Origin: Sphingobium sp. D43FB
Lineage (GTDB): Bacteria; Pseudomonadota; Alphaproteobacteria; Sphingomonadales; Sphingomonadaceae
Assembly (NCBI RefSeq): GCF_002312805.1
Contig: NZ_NMUA01000022.1
Location: forward strand, 1 to 64,000
Length of the DNA stretch: 64,000 nt
Direction: 5' to 3'
Part shown: positions 20,380 through 29,928 of the stretch, piece by piece
Layout of the letters: every line of letters begins with the position of its first letter
How positions within the stretch are numbered: position 1 is the stretch's first letter
Notes under the pieces: model-generated
What the model saw: the letters and a program-made list of their open reading frames with translations, nothing else
What the model was told of the DNA's origin: nothing
Databases searched by the model: none
Translations under genes and position numbers: made by a program

Positions 20380-20417
20380 AAAGCCCGTCACCTGTTTTCA
20401 GGTGGCGGGCTTTCTCT
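20380..20417 (+). terminator. tRNA-Val terminator
   Basis: AAAGCCCGTCACCTG and CAGGTGGCGGGCTTT form a 15-pair stem with one G-T pair and a TTTT loop, followed by CTCTTTT. It starts 5 bases after the tRNA 3' end. Confidence 0.85.
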
Positions 20418-20477
20418 TTTGCGGTGCTGCTTCCGCCAGGCTATGGGCGTTGCGGCATGGGCAAGGGGCGAACAGAG

Positions 20478-21101
20478 ATGGCAGGCTGCGAGATCGTTTC
20501 GGGCAAGCGCCTGCTGTTCGTGATGGCGGCAGACGCGGAATATGGACCGCATCTGCGTAGCCGGTTCACGCCACTGATGACGGGCGTAGGGCCGGTCGAA
20601 GCGGCGCTGGTGACCGGAATCGCCCTGAGCGACCTGGCGCGCCAGAATGCGCTTCCCGATCTGGTCGTTTGTCTCGGTTCGGCCGGATCGCGAATCTGCG
20701 GCTTGGGCGAGGTGGTGCAGGTCGCGAGTGTCTCCTGGCGTGACATGGACGCCTCGCGCTTGGGCTTTACCAAGGGCGTGACGCCCTTTGTCGATCATCC
20801 CGTTGATGTCCCGCTGGCAACGCCGCTCGCGATGCCCACTGTGCGGCTCTCGACCGGCTCCAATATCGTCGGGGGTGAGGAATATGCCGCGATCGACGCC
20901 GATATGGTCGATATGGAGACCTTTGCGGTGGCGCGGGCCTGTGCCCGCTTTGCCGTGCCGCTGATGGGCTTGCGCGGCATTTCCGATGGACCGGGCGAAC
21001 TCGCCCATATCCATGGCTGGATGGAATTGCTGGAATTGCTCGACGAGCGGCTGGCGGCTGCGGTGGACCTGTTGCCGGAGGCGCTTACTAAAGGCCTTTA
21101 G
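20478..21101 (+). CDS. 5'-methylthioadenosine/S-adenosylhomocysteine nucleosidase family protein
   Basis: A 207-aa nucleoside phosphorylase-fold protein. The family's MTGVGPVEAALVTG loop, CLGSAGS, the substrate-binding DMETFAVARAC and the catalytic GISDGPGE are all seen. It would cleave methylthioadenosine or S-adenosylhomocysteine to adenine plus a thioribose sugar. It converges with and overlaps by four bases the adenine phosphoribosyltransferase gene, which would salvage that adenine. ATG 20457 is an alternative start. Confidence 0.85.
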   Translation: MAGCEIVSGKRLLFVMAADAEYGPHLRSRFTPLMTGVGPVEAALVTGIALSDLARQNALPDLVVCLGSAGSRICGLGEVVQVASVSWRDMDASRLGFTKGVTPFVDHPVDVPLATPLAMPTVRLSTGSNIVGGEEYAAIDADMVDMETFAVARACARFAVPLMGLRGISDGPGELAHIHGWMELLELLDERLAAAVDLLPEALTKGL

Positions 21102-21634
21102 TCGCCGTCGAACGCGATGATCGCCTGCGCGGCGATGCCGTCGGCTTCCAGCGCCGCCATCCCGCCAAGATCGGGCAGGTCGATCGCGAACAAAGCCATC
21201 AACACGCTTGCCCCCTGCTCGCGCAACAACTGCGCAGCGGCAAGCGCCGTACCGCCGGTAGCGATCAGATCATCGACCAGCACAACGCGCGTATCGGTCG
21301 GAACCTGCCCTTCATGCAGTTCCAGCCGATCCGTGCCATATTCCAGCACATAGTCGATGCCGACGGTCTTGCCCGGCAGCTTGCCCGCCTTGCGCACGGG
21401 CACGAAACCCTTGCCCAATGCCAGGGCGAGCGCTGCACCCAGGATGAAGCCGCGCGCTTCGATGCCGACGATCAGGTCGGGATCGAGCGGCCGCGCGATC
21501 GACGCCATGCGCTCGACCAGTTCCGTCAGCCCTGCGCTATCCGCCAGCAAGGTCGTGACGTCCCGAAACTGGATGCCGGGTTTGGGAAAATCGGGGATCG
21601 TGCGGACGAGGCCCGCCAGCGTGTCGATGCTCAT
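21098..21634 (-). CDS. apt: Adenine phosphoribosyltransferase
   Basis: A 178-aa enzyme converting adenine and PRPP to AMP. The N-terminal IPDFPKPGIQFRDVT, GIEARGFILGAALA and the PRPP-binding VLVDDLIATGGTA are characteristic, and the length is typical. It faces the nucleosidase gene, so adenine production and salvage are encoded tail to tail, although on opposite strands and not in one operon. Confidence 0.95.
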   Translation of the reverse strand: MSIDTLAGLVRTIPDFPKPGIQFRDVTTLLADSAGLTELVERMASIARPLDPDLIVGIEARGFILGAALALALGKGFVPVRKAGKLPGKTVGIDYVLEYGTDRLELHEGQVPTDTRVVLVDDLIATGGTALAAAQLLREQGASVLMALFAIDLPDLGGMAALEADGIAAQAIIAFDGD

Positions 21635-21650
21635 GCTGTCTCCATAAGGA

Positions 21651-21687
21651 AAGAGGGCGCGGTTCCCAGATGAAACCGCGCCCTCTT
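21651..21687 (-). terminator. petABC terminator
   Basis: AAGAGGGCGCGGTT and its complement form a 14-pair stem with a 9-base loop. On the minus strand it lies 30 bases past the petC stop and is followed by TTTCCTT. It also occupies the apt leader region. Confidence 0.75.
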
Positions 21688-21716
21688 CATAATCCTTGTT
21701 CTTGCGGACCAGTCCG

Positions 21717-22565
21717 TCAGGCCGCCTTCTTCTTCTCCGCCCAGATATTCTGGTAGGACATATAGGCGAGGCCCGTGGCGATCAGCAGGAAGATGATCGT
21801 CGCCAGACCCGCACGGCGGCGGTTTTCCAGCTTGGGTTCGGCGGTCCAGGTCAGGAAGGCCGAAACATCCTTCGCCATCTGGTCCACCGTCGGCTTGGTG
21901 CCGTCGCTATAGGTCACCTGACCTTCGGCCGTCAGCGGCGGCGCCATGGCAAGGTTCAGGTTCGCGAAATAGGGGTTGTAGTGCAGCCCCTCTGGCGTCT
22001 TGGAGTCCGGGAACTCCTTGAGCAGCGCAGCGGGTTGCGCCTGATAGCCGGTCAGCAGCGAATAGACATAGGCGCTGCCATGATGGCGAGCCTTGGTCAT
22101 CAGCGACAGGTCTGGCGGGATCGCATTATTGTTCGCCGCGGCCGCCGCGACATTGTTCGCGAAGGGCTTGGGGAAATAGTCCGCCGGCATCGGCTCACGG
22201 GTCGAGGCTTCGCCCGTTGCCGGATCGACCGAGGGAGCCTTGATCGCCCACTGCTTGGCGATCGCCTTCACTTCGGCTTCGTTATAGCCAAGCGCTTCGA
22301 GGTCGCGGAATGCCACGAACTTGAGGCTGTGGCAGGCCGAGCAGACTTCCTTGTAGACTTGGAAGCCGCGCTGCAACTGCTGCTTGTCATAATGGCCAAG
22401 CGGTCCGTCGAACGAGAAGGCCACATGCTTGGGAAGCTCGTGAAACGCCTTTTCCACAGTGGGGACCGGGGGTTCGGAGACATAGGCCACCGCCCCCATG
22501 AGGAAGGAGACCAGCAGCCAGCCCGCGAAGAAGAGGCCGACGAGAAATGCGCCGATGCGTACCAT
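21717..22565 (-). CDS. petC: Cytochrome c1 of the bc1 complex
   Basis: A 282-aa membrane-anchored c-type cytochrome. The N-terminal hydrophobic segment (LVGLFFAGWLLVSFLMGAVAYV) acts as signal or anchor, CSACHSLKF is the haem-binding CxxCH site, MAPPL carries the likely Met ligand, and a C-terminal anchor (LATIIFLLIATGLAYM) ends in a basic tail. It passes electrons from the Rieske protein to soluble cytochrome c. It is the last gene of petA-petB-petC with a 14-base gap to petB. Confidence 0.95.
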   Translation of the reverse strand: MVRIGAFLVGLFFAGWLLVSFLMGAVAYVSEPPVPTVEKAFHELPKHVAFSFDGPLGHYDKQQLQRGFQVYKEVCSACHSLKFVAFRDLEALGYNEAEVKAIAKQWAIKAPSVDPATGEASTREPMPADYFPKPFANNVAAAAANNNAIPPDLSLMTKARHHGSAYVYSLLTGYQAQPAALLKEFPDSKTPEGLHYNPYFANLNLAMAPPLTAEGQVTYSDGTKPTVDQMAKDVSAFLTWTAEPKLENRRRAGLATIIFLLIATGLAYMSYQNIWAEKKKAA

Positions 22566-22579
22566 GTTACGTCTACCCC

Positions 22580-23872
22580 TTATTCGGCCGGGACCGCGAC
22601 GGTTGCGCCGTCGGTCTTGCCATATTTCGCCAGCACGGCCTCGGTGATCGAACCGGGCAACGGCAGCGGCTTTTCAAAGCGCGAGATCAGCGGAAGGATG
22701 ATCAGGAAGTGCGCGAAATAATAGGCCGACGCGACCTGCGAGATCATCACGAAAGGCTCTTCAGCCGGCGCACCGCCGCAATAGCCCAGGATCAACACGT
22801 CGAGGATCAGGATCCAGAAGAACTTGTTGAAAGTGGGCCGATACTTGCCCGACCGCACCGGCGAGGTGTCGAGCCAGGGCAGGAAGAAGAGCAGCAGGAT
22901 CGATGCGAACATCGCCAGCACGCCCAGCAGCTTGGCGGGGACGAAGAAGAAGTCCACGGTGAAGGCGCGCAGGATCGCGTAGAAAGGCCAGAAATACCAT
23001 TCCGGCACGATGTGCGCGGGCGTCGAGAGCGGGTTCGCTTCGATATAGTTGTCCGGGTGGCCCAGGAAGTTGGGTGCGAAGAACAGCAGGGTGCAGAAGG
23101 CGATCAGGAAGATGCCCGCGCCGAAGCCGTCCTTGGCCGTGTAATAGGGATGGAACGGCACAGTGTCCTGCGGCCCCTTCACTTCCACGCCGGTCGGGTT
23201 CGAGGAACCGGGAATATGCAGAGCCCAGATATGCAGGATGATGACCCCGGCAATCACGAACGGCAGCAGGAAGTGCAGCGAGAAGAAACGGTTGAGCGAG
23301 GCGTTGCCAGGGGCAAAGCCGCCCAGCAGCCAGGTCTGGATCGGTTCGCCGACGACCGGGATCGCGCCGAACAGGCCGGTGATCACCTTCGCGCCCCAAT
23401 AGGACATCTGACCCCAGGGCAGCACGTAGCCCATGAAGGCGGTCGCCATCATCAGCAGGAAGATGACGAGGCCAAGCAGCCATACCATCTCGCGAGGTGC
23501 CTTGTAGGAGCCGAAATAGAGGCCGCGGAAGATGTGGAGATAGACGACGATGAAGAAGAAGCTGGCCCCGTTGGCATGGGCATAGCGCATCAGCCAGCCC
23601 GCATTGACGTCGCGCATCGTCTGTTCGACGGTGCTGAACGCCACCAGGTCATTGGCGCCATAATGCATCGCCAGGACGACGCCGGTGATGATCTGAATCA
23701 TCAAAGCGAGGCCGGCCAGGACGCCGAAGTTCCAGAAATAGTTAAGGTTGCGCGGCACAGGATAGCCCGCACCCACGGCGTTATAGGCGAGACGCGGAAG
23801 CGGCAGCTTCTCGTCGATCCACACCATCACCGGATTTTTCGGCGTATATTGCTCAGCCCAGGGAAAGCTCAT
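22580..23872 (-). CDS. petB: Cytochrome b of the bc1 complex
   Basis: A 430-aa polytopic subunit with eight or so transmembrane helices. [11 protein letters not shown] and [13 protein letters not shown] contain haem-ligating histidines, [14 protein letters not shown] is the Qo-site region, and [13 protein letters not shown] is the diagnostic PEWY motif. It oxidises ubiquinol and pumps charge in the inner membrane. ATG 23872 has GAGG upstream, 11 bases after the petA stop. Confidence 0.96.
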   Translation of the reverse strand: MSFPWAEQYTPKNPVMVWIDEKLPLPRLAYNAVGAGYPVPRNLNYFWNFGVLAGLALMIQIITGVVLAMHYGANDLVAFSTVEQTMRDVNAGWLMRYAHANGASFFFIVVYLHIFRGLYFGSYKAPREMVWLLGLVIFLLMMATAFMGYVLPWGQMSYWGAKVITGLFGAIPVVGEPIQTWLLGGFAPGNASLNRFFSLHFLLPFVIAGVIILHIWALHIPGSSNPTGVEVKGPQDTVPFHPYYTAKDGFGAGIFLIAFCTLLFFAPNFLGHPDNYIEANPLSTPAHIVPEWYFWPFYAILRAFTVDFFFVPAKLLGVLAMFASILLLFFLPWLDTSPVRSGKYRPTFNKFFWILILDVLILGYCGGAPAEEPFVMISQVASAYYFAHFLIILPLISRFEKPLPLPGSITEAVLAKYGKTDGATVAVPAE

Positions 23873-23883
23873 CGTTTCTTACC

Positions 23884-24450
23884 TCAGCCTACGAGAATGG
23901 CGGTGTCGGAAGTGAAGCTGAACTTCGGCACTTCCAGGTTGGTCGGCGCAGGGCCTTTGCGGATGCGCGCGGCGGTGTCGTAGGACGAACCATGGCACGG
24001 GCAGAAATAGCCGCCATATTCGCCCTTATTCTCACCTTCGCCAGCGCCCAGCGGCACGCAGCCCAGATGGGTGCAGACACCCATGGTCACCAGCCACTGC
24101 TTCTTGCCATCGACCGTGCGCTCTTCGAGCGTCTGTGGATCGCGCAGCGTGGAAGGATCGACCTTGTCGGCTTCGGCGATTTCCTTTTCCGTCAGCTGGC
24201 GCACGAACAGCGGCTGGCTGCGGAACGTCGTCTTGATCGCCTGCCCCGGCTGGATCGCCGAGAGATCAACTTCCGTCGATGCCATCGCCAGCACGTCCGC
24301 GCTGGGGTTCATCTGGTCGATCAGCGGCAGAACGACGGCAACCGCGCCGACCCCTGCAAAACTCACCGCAGCGATATTGATGAAGTCGCGACGGCGGACC
24401 CCATCTTCGCCGGGTAGACCCGTGCTGTCTGTATGTTCAACGCTGGCCAT
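23884..24450 (-). CDS. petA: Rieske iron-sulphur protein of the bc1 complex
   Basis: A 188-aa protein with a Tat-type N-terminus ([23 protein letters not shown]) that stays as membrane anchor. The 2Fe-2S ligands lie in [10 protein letters not shown] and [12 protein letters not shown] 24450 (MASVEHTD) has GAGG upstream and is preferred over ATG 24516. It is the first gene of the petABC operon. Confidence 0.95.
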   Translation of the reverse strand: MASVEHTDSTGLPGEDGVRRRDFINIAAVSFAGVGAVAVVLPLIDQMNPSADVLAMASTEVDLSAIQPGQAIKTTFRSQPLFVRQLTEKEIAEADKVDPSTLRDPQTLEERTVDGKKQWLVTMGVCTHLGCVPLGAGEGENKGEYGGYFCPCHGSSYDTAARIRKGPAPTNLEVPKFSFTSDTAILVG

Positions 24451-24658
24451 GCACCTCAACCCTTGCAAGAACGTCCCTGGTCCCGCCGCAATGCCGTGAA
24501 CGGCCCTGTTTATCAAGGGTGATGGGTAACCATATGATATGGCCCCCGCCGTCCCCCCGGCGTGGTTCGCGGGCCTGATAACCCCAGTGCGCGCTCTTTG
24601 CCAACAGCAAAGTCACGCAAGCTATGACAATTTGCCGCAGTGCATTATGGGCTCCCTC

Positions 24659-25117
24659 ATGCGTATCGCCCTTTATCAGCCCGAAATCGCCGGCAATGTC
24701 GGTGCCATCCTGCGTCTGGCGGCCTGTTTCGCTGTGCCCGTGGACATCATCATGCCGACCGGATTCGCCTTTTCCGATGCCCGCCTGAAACGCGCGGCGA
24801 TGGACTATGGTGCAGCGGCGGAGGTCGTGCGGCACGCCAATTTCGACGCCTTCGATGCGGATCGGCGCGCCAACGGCCGCCGCCTGCTGCTGATGAGCAG
24901 CCATGCCTCGCAGAGGCTGCCCGACGTTGCATTTCGCGGCGACGATGTCTTGTTGATGGGTTCCGAAAGCGCGGGCGTCCCCGATGCCGTGCGGGATATG
25001 GCCGATATCCGGGTGCGGATTCCCATGGCACCGGGCTTTCGATCCTTGAACATCGCCGTTTCCACGGGCATCGCCGTCGCCGAAGCCCTGCGCCAGACCG
25101 GAAAGTTCCCGCAATGA
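24659..25117 (+). CDS. trmL: tRNA (cytidine/uridine(34)-2'-O)-methyltransferase
   Basis: A 152-aa SPOUT methyltransferase. MRIALYQPEIAGNVGAILR is the family N-terminus, and the SAM-binding knot is formed by LLMGSESAGVP and IPMAPGFRSLNIAVSTGIAV. It modifies the wobble ribose of certain leucine tRNAs. ATG 24659 matches relatives; ATG 24647 is possible. It overlaps hemF by four bases (ATGA), so the two are translationally coupled, and it is divergent from petA. Confidence 0.9.
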   Translation: MRIALYQPEIAGNVGAILRLAACFAVPVDIIMPTGFAFSDARLKRAAMDYGAAAEVVRHANFDAFDADRRANGRRLLLMSSHASQRLPDVAFRGDDVLLMGSESAGVPDAVRDMADIRVRIPMAPGFRSLNIAVSTGIAVAEALRQTGKFPQ

Positions 25118-26001
25118 CCCCCGCTCCCACACCTATCGTTCCCTTCACCCTCGATTCCCGCCAGCAGGCCGCCCGCGCCTGGTTCGAATCGCTCCGGGAC
25201 CGGATCTGTGCCGCGTTCGAAGCGATCGAGCGGGAGGCAAGCAGCGACGCCAGTTTCGCCTACACCCCCTGGGACCGCGAAGCCGAAGGGCAGGCTCCGG
25301 GCGAAGGCGGCGGTGGCGTGCGCGGGGTGATGAAAGGCAAGGTTTTCGAGAAGGTCGGGGTCAATATCTCGACCGTGGGCGGCGAGTTCGCCCCCGGCTT
25401 TGCGCAGAGCATCCATGGCGCGGCGGAGAATCCAGCCTTTTTCGCGACCGGGATCAGCTTGGTCGCGCATATGGCCAATCCGCATGTGCCCGCCGTGCAT
25501 ATGAATACGCGCTATCTGGTGACGACCAAAAGCTGGTTCGGCGGCGGGGCAGACCTCAACCCTCCATTGCCGCGCGAAGAAGATACGGCGTATTTCCATG
25601 AAGTGCTCAAGGCCGCGTGCGACGCGCATGACCCGGACCATTATCCCCGGTTCAAGGACTGGGCGGACGAGTATTTCTTCATTCCCCATCGCGGCGTCCA
25701 TCGCGGGGTCGGCGGCATTTTCTACGATCATCTCGAATGTGCCGACGATGCGGCGTTCGACGCGAATTTCGCCTTCACGCGCGCCGTCGGCGATGCCTTT
25801 CTCGACGCCTATCCGCCGATCGTACGGCGGCGCATGGACGAGGCCTGGACCGAGGCGGACTATGCCACGATGCTGGAATGGCGGGGCCGCTATGCCGAAT
25901 TCAATCTGGTGCATGATCGCGGCACATTGTTCGGTCTCAAGACCGGCGGCAATATCGACGCCATCCTGATGAGCCTGCCGCCGATGGCGAGCTGGAACTG
26001 A
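25114..26001 (+). CDS. hemF: Oxygen-dependent coproporphyrinogen III oxidase
   Basis: A 295-aa cytosolic haem-biosynthesis enzyme that decarboxylates two propionate groups of coproporphyrinogen III using oxygen. Visible signatures include the FEKVGVNISTVGG segment, VHMNTRYLVTTKSWFGGGADL, FFIPHRGVHRGVGGIFYD and EFNLVHDRGTLFGLKTGG. The start overlaps the trmL stop. Proximity to petABC is consistent with haem demand but may be coincidental. Confidence 0.95.
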   Translation: MTPAPTPIVPFTLDSRQQAARAWFESLRDRICAAFEAIEREASSDASFAYTPWDREAEGQAPGEGGGGVRGVMKGKVFEKVGVNISTVGGEFAPGFAQSIHGAAENPAFFATGISLVAHMANPHVPAVHMNTRYLVTTKSWFGGGADLNPPLPREEDTAYFHEVLKAACDAHDPDHYPRFKDWADEYFFIPHRGVHRGVGGIFYDHLECADDAAFDANFAFTRAVGDAFLDAYPPIVRRRMDEAWTEADYATMLEWRGRYAEFNLVHDRGTLFGLKTGGNIDAILMSLPPMASWN

Positions 26002-26005
26002 CGCC

Positions 26006-26605
26006 ATGGCGCTGATCGCGGTCGATCCGGCCATGGTGGCGGCGATCGTCACTCATTTGGAGATGCGGCAGAAGCCACGCCCTGCGCCGATCCCGCCATC
26101 ACCCTTGCGACTCGTGCGATGGAAGGTGCCCAAACTCGACAGCTATCGCGCGCTGTTTCGCCGGGTGGGGGAGCCATGGCTCTGGTTCTCGCGGCTGGTG
26201 ATGAAGGACGAATCGCTTGCCGCGATCATTCATGATCCGGCGGTCGAGGTCTATGCCGTCACTGACCCGCGCGGGATCGAGGTGGGACTGCTCGAACTGG
26301 ATTTCCGCTCGATGCCGGATTGCGAACTGGGCTTTTTCGGGCTGGTGCCGCAACTGAATGGCAAGGGCCATGGGCAATGGCTGATGGCGCAGGCCAAGGC
26401 GCTCGCCTGGCGCAAGGGCGTCGAACGTCTATGGGTCCACACCTGCACGCTCGACAGTCCAGCGGCCCTTGGCTTTTATATCAAGGCGGGGTTCGTCGCC
26501 TATAAGCGCGAAATCGAGACATTTGCCGACCCACGCCTCGCCGGGATATTGCCGCCCGACGCAGCGCCCCATGTACCGCTGCTGGATCAGCCCGCGGTCG
26601 CCTGA
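26006..26605 (+). CDS. GNAT-family N-acetyltransferase
   Basis: A 199-aa protein with the GNAT fold: ELGFFGLVPQLNGKGHGQWLM is the acetyl-CoA-binding motif (Q/R-x-x-G-x-G/A equivalent), and DSPAALGFYIKAGFVAYKRE is the C-terminal motif B. The substrate is not predictable. It starts 4 bases after hemF and may be co-transcribed. Its 3' end overlaps by 19 bases the end of the convergent membrane-protein gene. Confidence 0.85.
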   Translation: MALIAVDPAMVAAIVTHLEMRQKPRPAPIPPSPLRLVRWKVPKLDSYRALFRRVGEPWLWFSRLVMKDESLAAIIHDPAVEVYAVTDPRGIEVGLLELDFRSMPDCELGFFGLVPQLNGKGHGQWLMAQAKALAWRKGVERLWVHTCTLDSPAALGFYIKAGFVAYKREIETFADPRLAGILPPDAAPHVPLLDQPAVA

Positions 26606-27381
26606 CGATAAAGGCGCGCGAGCATCACCAGCATATAGACCTGGATCACCGTCGAGACGATCGCCCCGGCAATCCCGCCAGCCAGCCGCGCGCCGTCAGG
26701 CCCTGCAAGCAAGCTGCCCAGCAAACCGAAAATCGACTGCGCCGCCGATGCGACGATGGCGGACAGCAAGGTCAGGATCAGGATGAAGGCCAGCAGCCGC
26801 CAGAAATGCCCGCGCGTGAGCGCCCAGGCGCGGCGGAGCGATTCCTTGACCCCTGCGCCGCTATCCAGAACGACCGGATTGAGCAGCATCAGCCGCACGC
26901 TGGCGAACAGCGCGATGCCGACCATGACGAAGCCAAGCAAAAGCCCAAGTGAGGCACCAGCCGCCTTCGATGCCAGCGAGACGATCACCGCCACGAGGAT
27001 GATCGTCATCAGCAGGCCGAAAAATGCCCCCAGCACCACCAGCGCGGTGCCAAGCAGCACGGGCAGGCGGTTCAGACTGAGCCGCAGCGCCTCCCCCACC
27101 GAAATGCCGGGGCGCAGCGCGAGCGCAAACAGGCTGAGCGATCCGAACCAGATCAGGACAATGGCGATCATGAGGCCAATGCCATAACTGGCCGGGACAT
27201 CGGGCATCGTGTCCATCTTGGGCGCGAGCGACCATGCGGCCAATTCCGGTGGCGTCATTTCCTGAAGGATAAGGCCAGGCAGCGCCACGAACAGCAGCGC
27301 GACGGGAAACAGCAATGTGGCTTCGCGGGCGACGAAGGCCACCGCTTCCTGCCACGCCTTGCCGATCGACATTGTCGCCAT
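26587..27381 (-). CDS. Polytopic membrane protein of unknown function
   Basis: A 264-aa protein with about six hydrophobic segments (for example LFPVALLFVALPGLIL, LLGTALVVLGAFFGLLMTIILV, LLAFILILTLLSAIVASA). The repeated pattern of paired helices with an intervening SLRRAWALTRGHFWRLL segment resembles YciC and glycerophosphodiesterase membrane-domain proteins. No catalytic motif is seen. ATG 27381 was chosen over ATG 27444. It is divergent from lipB. Confidence 0.7.
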   Translation of the reverse strand: MATMSIGKAWQEAVAFVAREATLLFPVALLFVALPGLILQEMTPPELAAWSLAPKMDTMPDVPASYGIGLMIAIVLIWFGSLSLFALALRPGISVGEALRLSLNRLPVLLGTALVVLGAFFGLLMTIILVAVIVSLASKAAGASLGLLLGFVMVGIALFASVRLMLLNPVVLDSGAGVKESLRRAWALTRGHFWRLLAFILILTLLSAIVASAAQSIFGLLGSLLAGPDGARLAGGIAGAIVSTVIQVYMLVMLARLYRQATAG

Positions 27382-27458
27382 ATCTTGTAACGCCTGACCT
27401 GTTCCCGAAAATATCGCGGAGACTTGATCGCTCGCAGTCTCCAAGTCAAGGAAGCGTC

Positions 27459-28154
27459 ATGACGGCCCCCCTTCCCTTCCCCGACAGCGTCGAATGGCGC
27501 ACCGAAACCGCGCCTGTCGATTATCCAACGGCGCTAGCCGAGATGGAGGCGCGCGCCGCTGCGATCCATGGCGGAGAGGCGCGCGAACGGGTGTGGCTGC
27601 TGGAACATGCACCGCTCTACACCGCCGGAACCAGCGCAGACCCGGCGGAACTGATCGACGCGCGCTTCCCGGTCTATGATGCCGGGCGCGGCGGCCGCTA
27701 TACCTATCATGGGCCGGGGCAACGGATCGGCTATCTCAACATTAACCTCGGCGAACGCGGCAAGGATGTCCGCAATTTCGTGCATCATCTCGAAGGCTGG
27801 ATGATCGCGGCGCTTGGCGATCTGGGCATAGCGGCACGGCGCGCGGACGGTCGGATCGGTATCTGGACCGATGACGCGCAAGGGCGGGAGGCCAAGATCG
27901 GCGCGCTGGGCATCCGGGTACGCCGCTGGGTGACGCTCCATGGCTTCGCGATCAATGTCGATCCTGACCTCAGCCATTTTACCGGCATCGTGCCATGCGG
28001 GATCAGCGACTATCCCGTGACCAGCATCGCAGCGCTAGGGGGCGACGCTTCCATGACCGCGCTCGACTCCGCGCTCAAGGCGCATTTCCCTGCCTTTCTC
28101 AACCGCTTGTCGCGGTGCGGCACGGGACTTGAGCAATGCGAAGTCGGTCGCTAG
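27459..28154 (+). CDS. lipB: Octanoyltransferase (lipoate biosynthesis)
   Basis: A 231-aa enzyme transferring octanoate from acyl carrier protein to lipoyl domains. GRGGRYTYHGPGQRIGY, the catalytic-lysine segment AKIGALGIRVRRWVTLHGFA and the catalytic-cysteine segment GIVPCGISD are conserved. ATG 27459 has AAGGAAG upstream. No lipA is next to it. Confidence 0.94.
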   Translation: MTAPLPFPDSVEWRTETAPVDYPTALAEMEARAAAIHGGEARERVWLLEHAPLYTAGTSADPAELIDARFPVYDAGRGGRYTYHGPGQRIGYLNINLGERGKDVRNFVHHLEGWMIAALGDLGIAARRADGRIGIWTDDAQGREAKIGALGIRVRRWVTLHGFAINVDPDLSHFTGIVPCGISDYPVTSIAALGGDASMTALDSALKAHFPAFLNRLSRCGTGLEQCEVGR

Positions 28155-28213
28155 GGTCACGCCTTTCGCCGGGCGGGGGATTGCCGGGCATCGATGATCG
28201 CAAGGAGACCCGG

Positions 28214-28483
28214 ATGCGCCGCCACATACTTGTCGCCATGACCCTGTCGCTGCTGCCGCTGGCCGCGTGCGGCGGCGCGGACAAGACCGAGACCAAGGTC
28301 GAGATGAAGGACATGGAAGTTGTCGATGGCACCACCAGCGACGCCATGACCGACCTGGACGGAGTGCAGAGCGAAGGCACGGCGATCGCCTCGCCCGGCA
28401 ACGCGGCTGCCAATGCCAGCAGCGCGGCACAACCCGCCGCCGAACCAGCCGGGGCGGAAGCGGAAGTCCTCTCCGACCAATAG
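28214..28483 (+). CDS. Small lipoprotein
   Basis: An 89-aa protein with a lipoprotein signal peptide (LVAMTLSLLPLAAC, lipobox LAAC at about residue 19). The mature part is short, Ala/Glu-rich and probably disordered (ASPGNAAANASSAAQPAAEP). The ribosome site AAGGAGA precedes ATG 28214. It follows lipB by 59 bases. A 7-base-pair hairpin (28482-28506) overlaps its 3' end. Function unknown. Confidence 0.7.
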   Translation: MRRHILVAMTLSLLPLAACGGADKTETKVEMKDMEVVDGTTSDAMTDLDGVQSEGTAIASPGNAAANASSAAQPAAEPAGAEAEVLSDQ

Positions 28484-28578
28484 GGCTGGCGCAATCATTC
28501 AGCCCTGATACAGTCGGCTTAGACACATATTCGGGCGATGCCCATTCATCGCACCCGTTCGTAAAAGGCCTTTATTGC

Positions 28579-29262
28579 ATGACGTTCCGTACCGCGCTGA
28601 CTGGCCTTGCCCTGGCCGTTGCGCCGATGCTGGCGCAACCCGCCGCCGCCCAATTTTTCTGGTCACCACCTGATCTGTCCGCCCCGCCCTTGACCGATTC
28701 GGCCGCCGCTACCGCGCTGGGCCTGCCGGGCGCGACGGAGGCGGAGATCAAGGCCGGGCTGGTGTGGAACCTGCGCGCGGCGCTCAATGTCGCAGCGCTG
28801 CAATGCCAGTTCGAACCCACATTGCTCGCCATCGGCAATTATAACGCGATGATCGCGCATCATGACGCCGAACTGGATGCGGCGCAGGCCGGTATATTGA
28901 GCTATTTCCAGCGCACCGTGGGCAAGGGACGGCCGGGGCAGGCCGCTTCCGACCAATATGGCACGCGCATCTATTCGGGCTATTCGACGGTACAGGCACA
29001 AAAGGGCTTTTGCCTGGCGACGGCCGAGGTCGGGCGCAAGGCGATCTTCGCCGATCGGGGCAAGTTGCATGAGGTAGCGCGCAGCGGTCTGGCTTCGATC
29101 AAGAAGTCGTTGGTTGCCGCGGGCGAGCAATATTATGGCACGCCGGGCTATGATTATGTTACCGCCCTGCCCTCCTTCGATCCCAAATGCTGGAAGAAGG
29201 GCGTGCTGCAACCCGTCTGCCATCAGGCGTGGAACGACAAGATCGGCGTCGGCAAGCCCTAA
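28579..29262 (+). CDS. Exported hypothetical protein
   Basis: A 227-aa protein with a clear signal peptide (ALTGLALAVAPMLAQPAAAQ). The mature protein has four cysteines (LQCQFEP, GFCLATA, PKCWKK, QPVCHQ), probably two disulphides, and is mostly helical. No family is recognised with confidence. It stands alone between the lipoprotein gene and the convergent queE. Confidence 0.65.
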   Translation: MTFRTALTGLALAVAPMLAQPAAAQFFWSPPDLSAPPLTDSAAATALGLPGATEAEIKAGLVWNLRAALNVAALQCQFEPTLLAIGNYNAMIAHHDAELDAAQAGILSYFQRTVGKGRPGQAASDQYGTRIYSGYSTVQAQKGFCLATAEVGRKAIFADRGKLHEVARSGLASIKKSLVAAGEQYYGTPGYDYVTALPSFDPKCWKKGVLQPVCHQAWNDKIGVGKP

Positions 29263-29269
29263 GGATGGA

Positions 29270-29917
29270 TCAGCGCAGGCCCAGATATTTATGGGCCTGC
29301 ACCGTCAGCCGCCAGCGCGGCCGATCCATGACCAGTGCGATACAGGCGCGGGCATTATCCTGGGCCTGGGGATCATCGAGCGGCTGGAGTAGATGATGGG
29401 TGAAGGCCCAAAGCTCCATCGCCGCGACATCGGCGACGCTGTGCCCGCCGCCTGGTTGCGGCCAGACGAGCTTCAACTCATCGCCTGACGTCTGCACGAC
29501 CTCGCTCCCCGCCTTGGGGCTGATACAGACCCAATCGATGGCGGGATGGACGGGCAGCGTGCCATTGCTTTCGATCGCGATCGCGAATCCGCGCGCGTGG
29601 AGCGCGTCGACCAGCGCATCGTCGACCTGCAACATCGGCTCGCCGCCGGTCAGGACGATATAGTGGCCCGCCTCCGCCGTGCCCCAAAAGGCCAGCGCGG
29701 CATCGGCCAACGCATCGGCATCGGCGAATTTCCCGCCGCCATCGCCATCGGTGCCGACGAAATCCGTATCGCAAAAGCGGCAGACAGCGCTCGCCCGATC
29801 CTGCTCGCGCCCGCTCCACAAATTGCATCCGGCAAAGCGCAGGAACACCGCGCGCCGCCCGGCCTGCACCCCTTCCCCTTGGAGCGTCAGGAACATTTCC
29901 TTGACCGCATAGCTCAT
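29270..29917 (-). CDS. queE: 7-carboxy-7-deazaguanine synthase
   Basis: A 215-aa radical-SAM enzyme of queuosine/preQ0 synthesis. The iron-sulphur ligands have the spacing C-x14-C-x2-C (from GCNLWSG to CRFCDTD), a known QueE variation on the usual Cx3Cx2C. LTGGEPMLQVD is the SAM-binding GGE motif. ATG 29917 (MSYAVKEMFLTLQGEG) was chosen. It follows queC by 11 bases in the same operon. Confidence 0.92.
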   Translation of the reverse strand: MSYAVKEMFLTLQGEGVQAGRRAVFLRFAGCNLWSGREQDRASAVCRFCDTDFVGTDGDGGGKFADADALADAALAFWGTAEAGHYIVLTGGEPMLQVDDALVDALHARGFAIAIESNGTLPVHPAIDWVCISPKAGSEVVQTSGDELKLVWPQPGGGHSVADVAAMELWAFTHHLLQPLDDPQAQDNARACIALVMDRPRWRLTVQAHKYLGLR

Positions 29918-29928
29918 CGCACGCGCTT

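Noticed and set aside
20173..20391. N-terminal extension of the dicarboxylate symporter
   Set aside because: It runs antisense through tRNA-Val, giving the known false peptide. The family start is ATG 20172.
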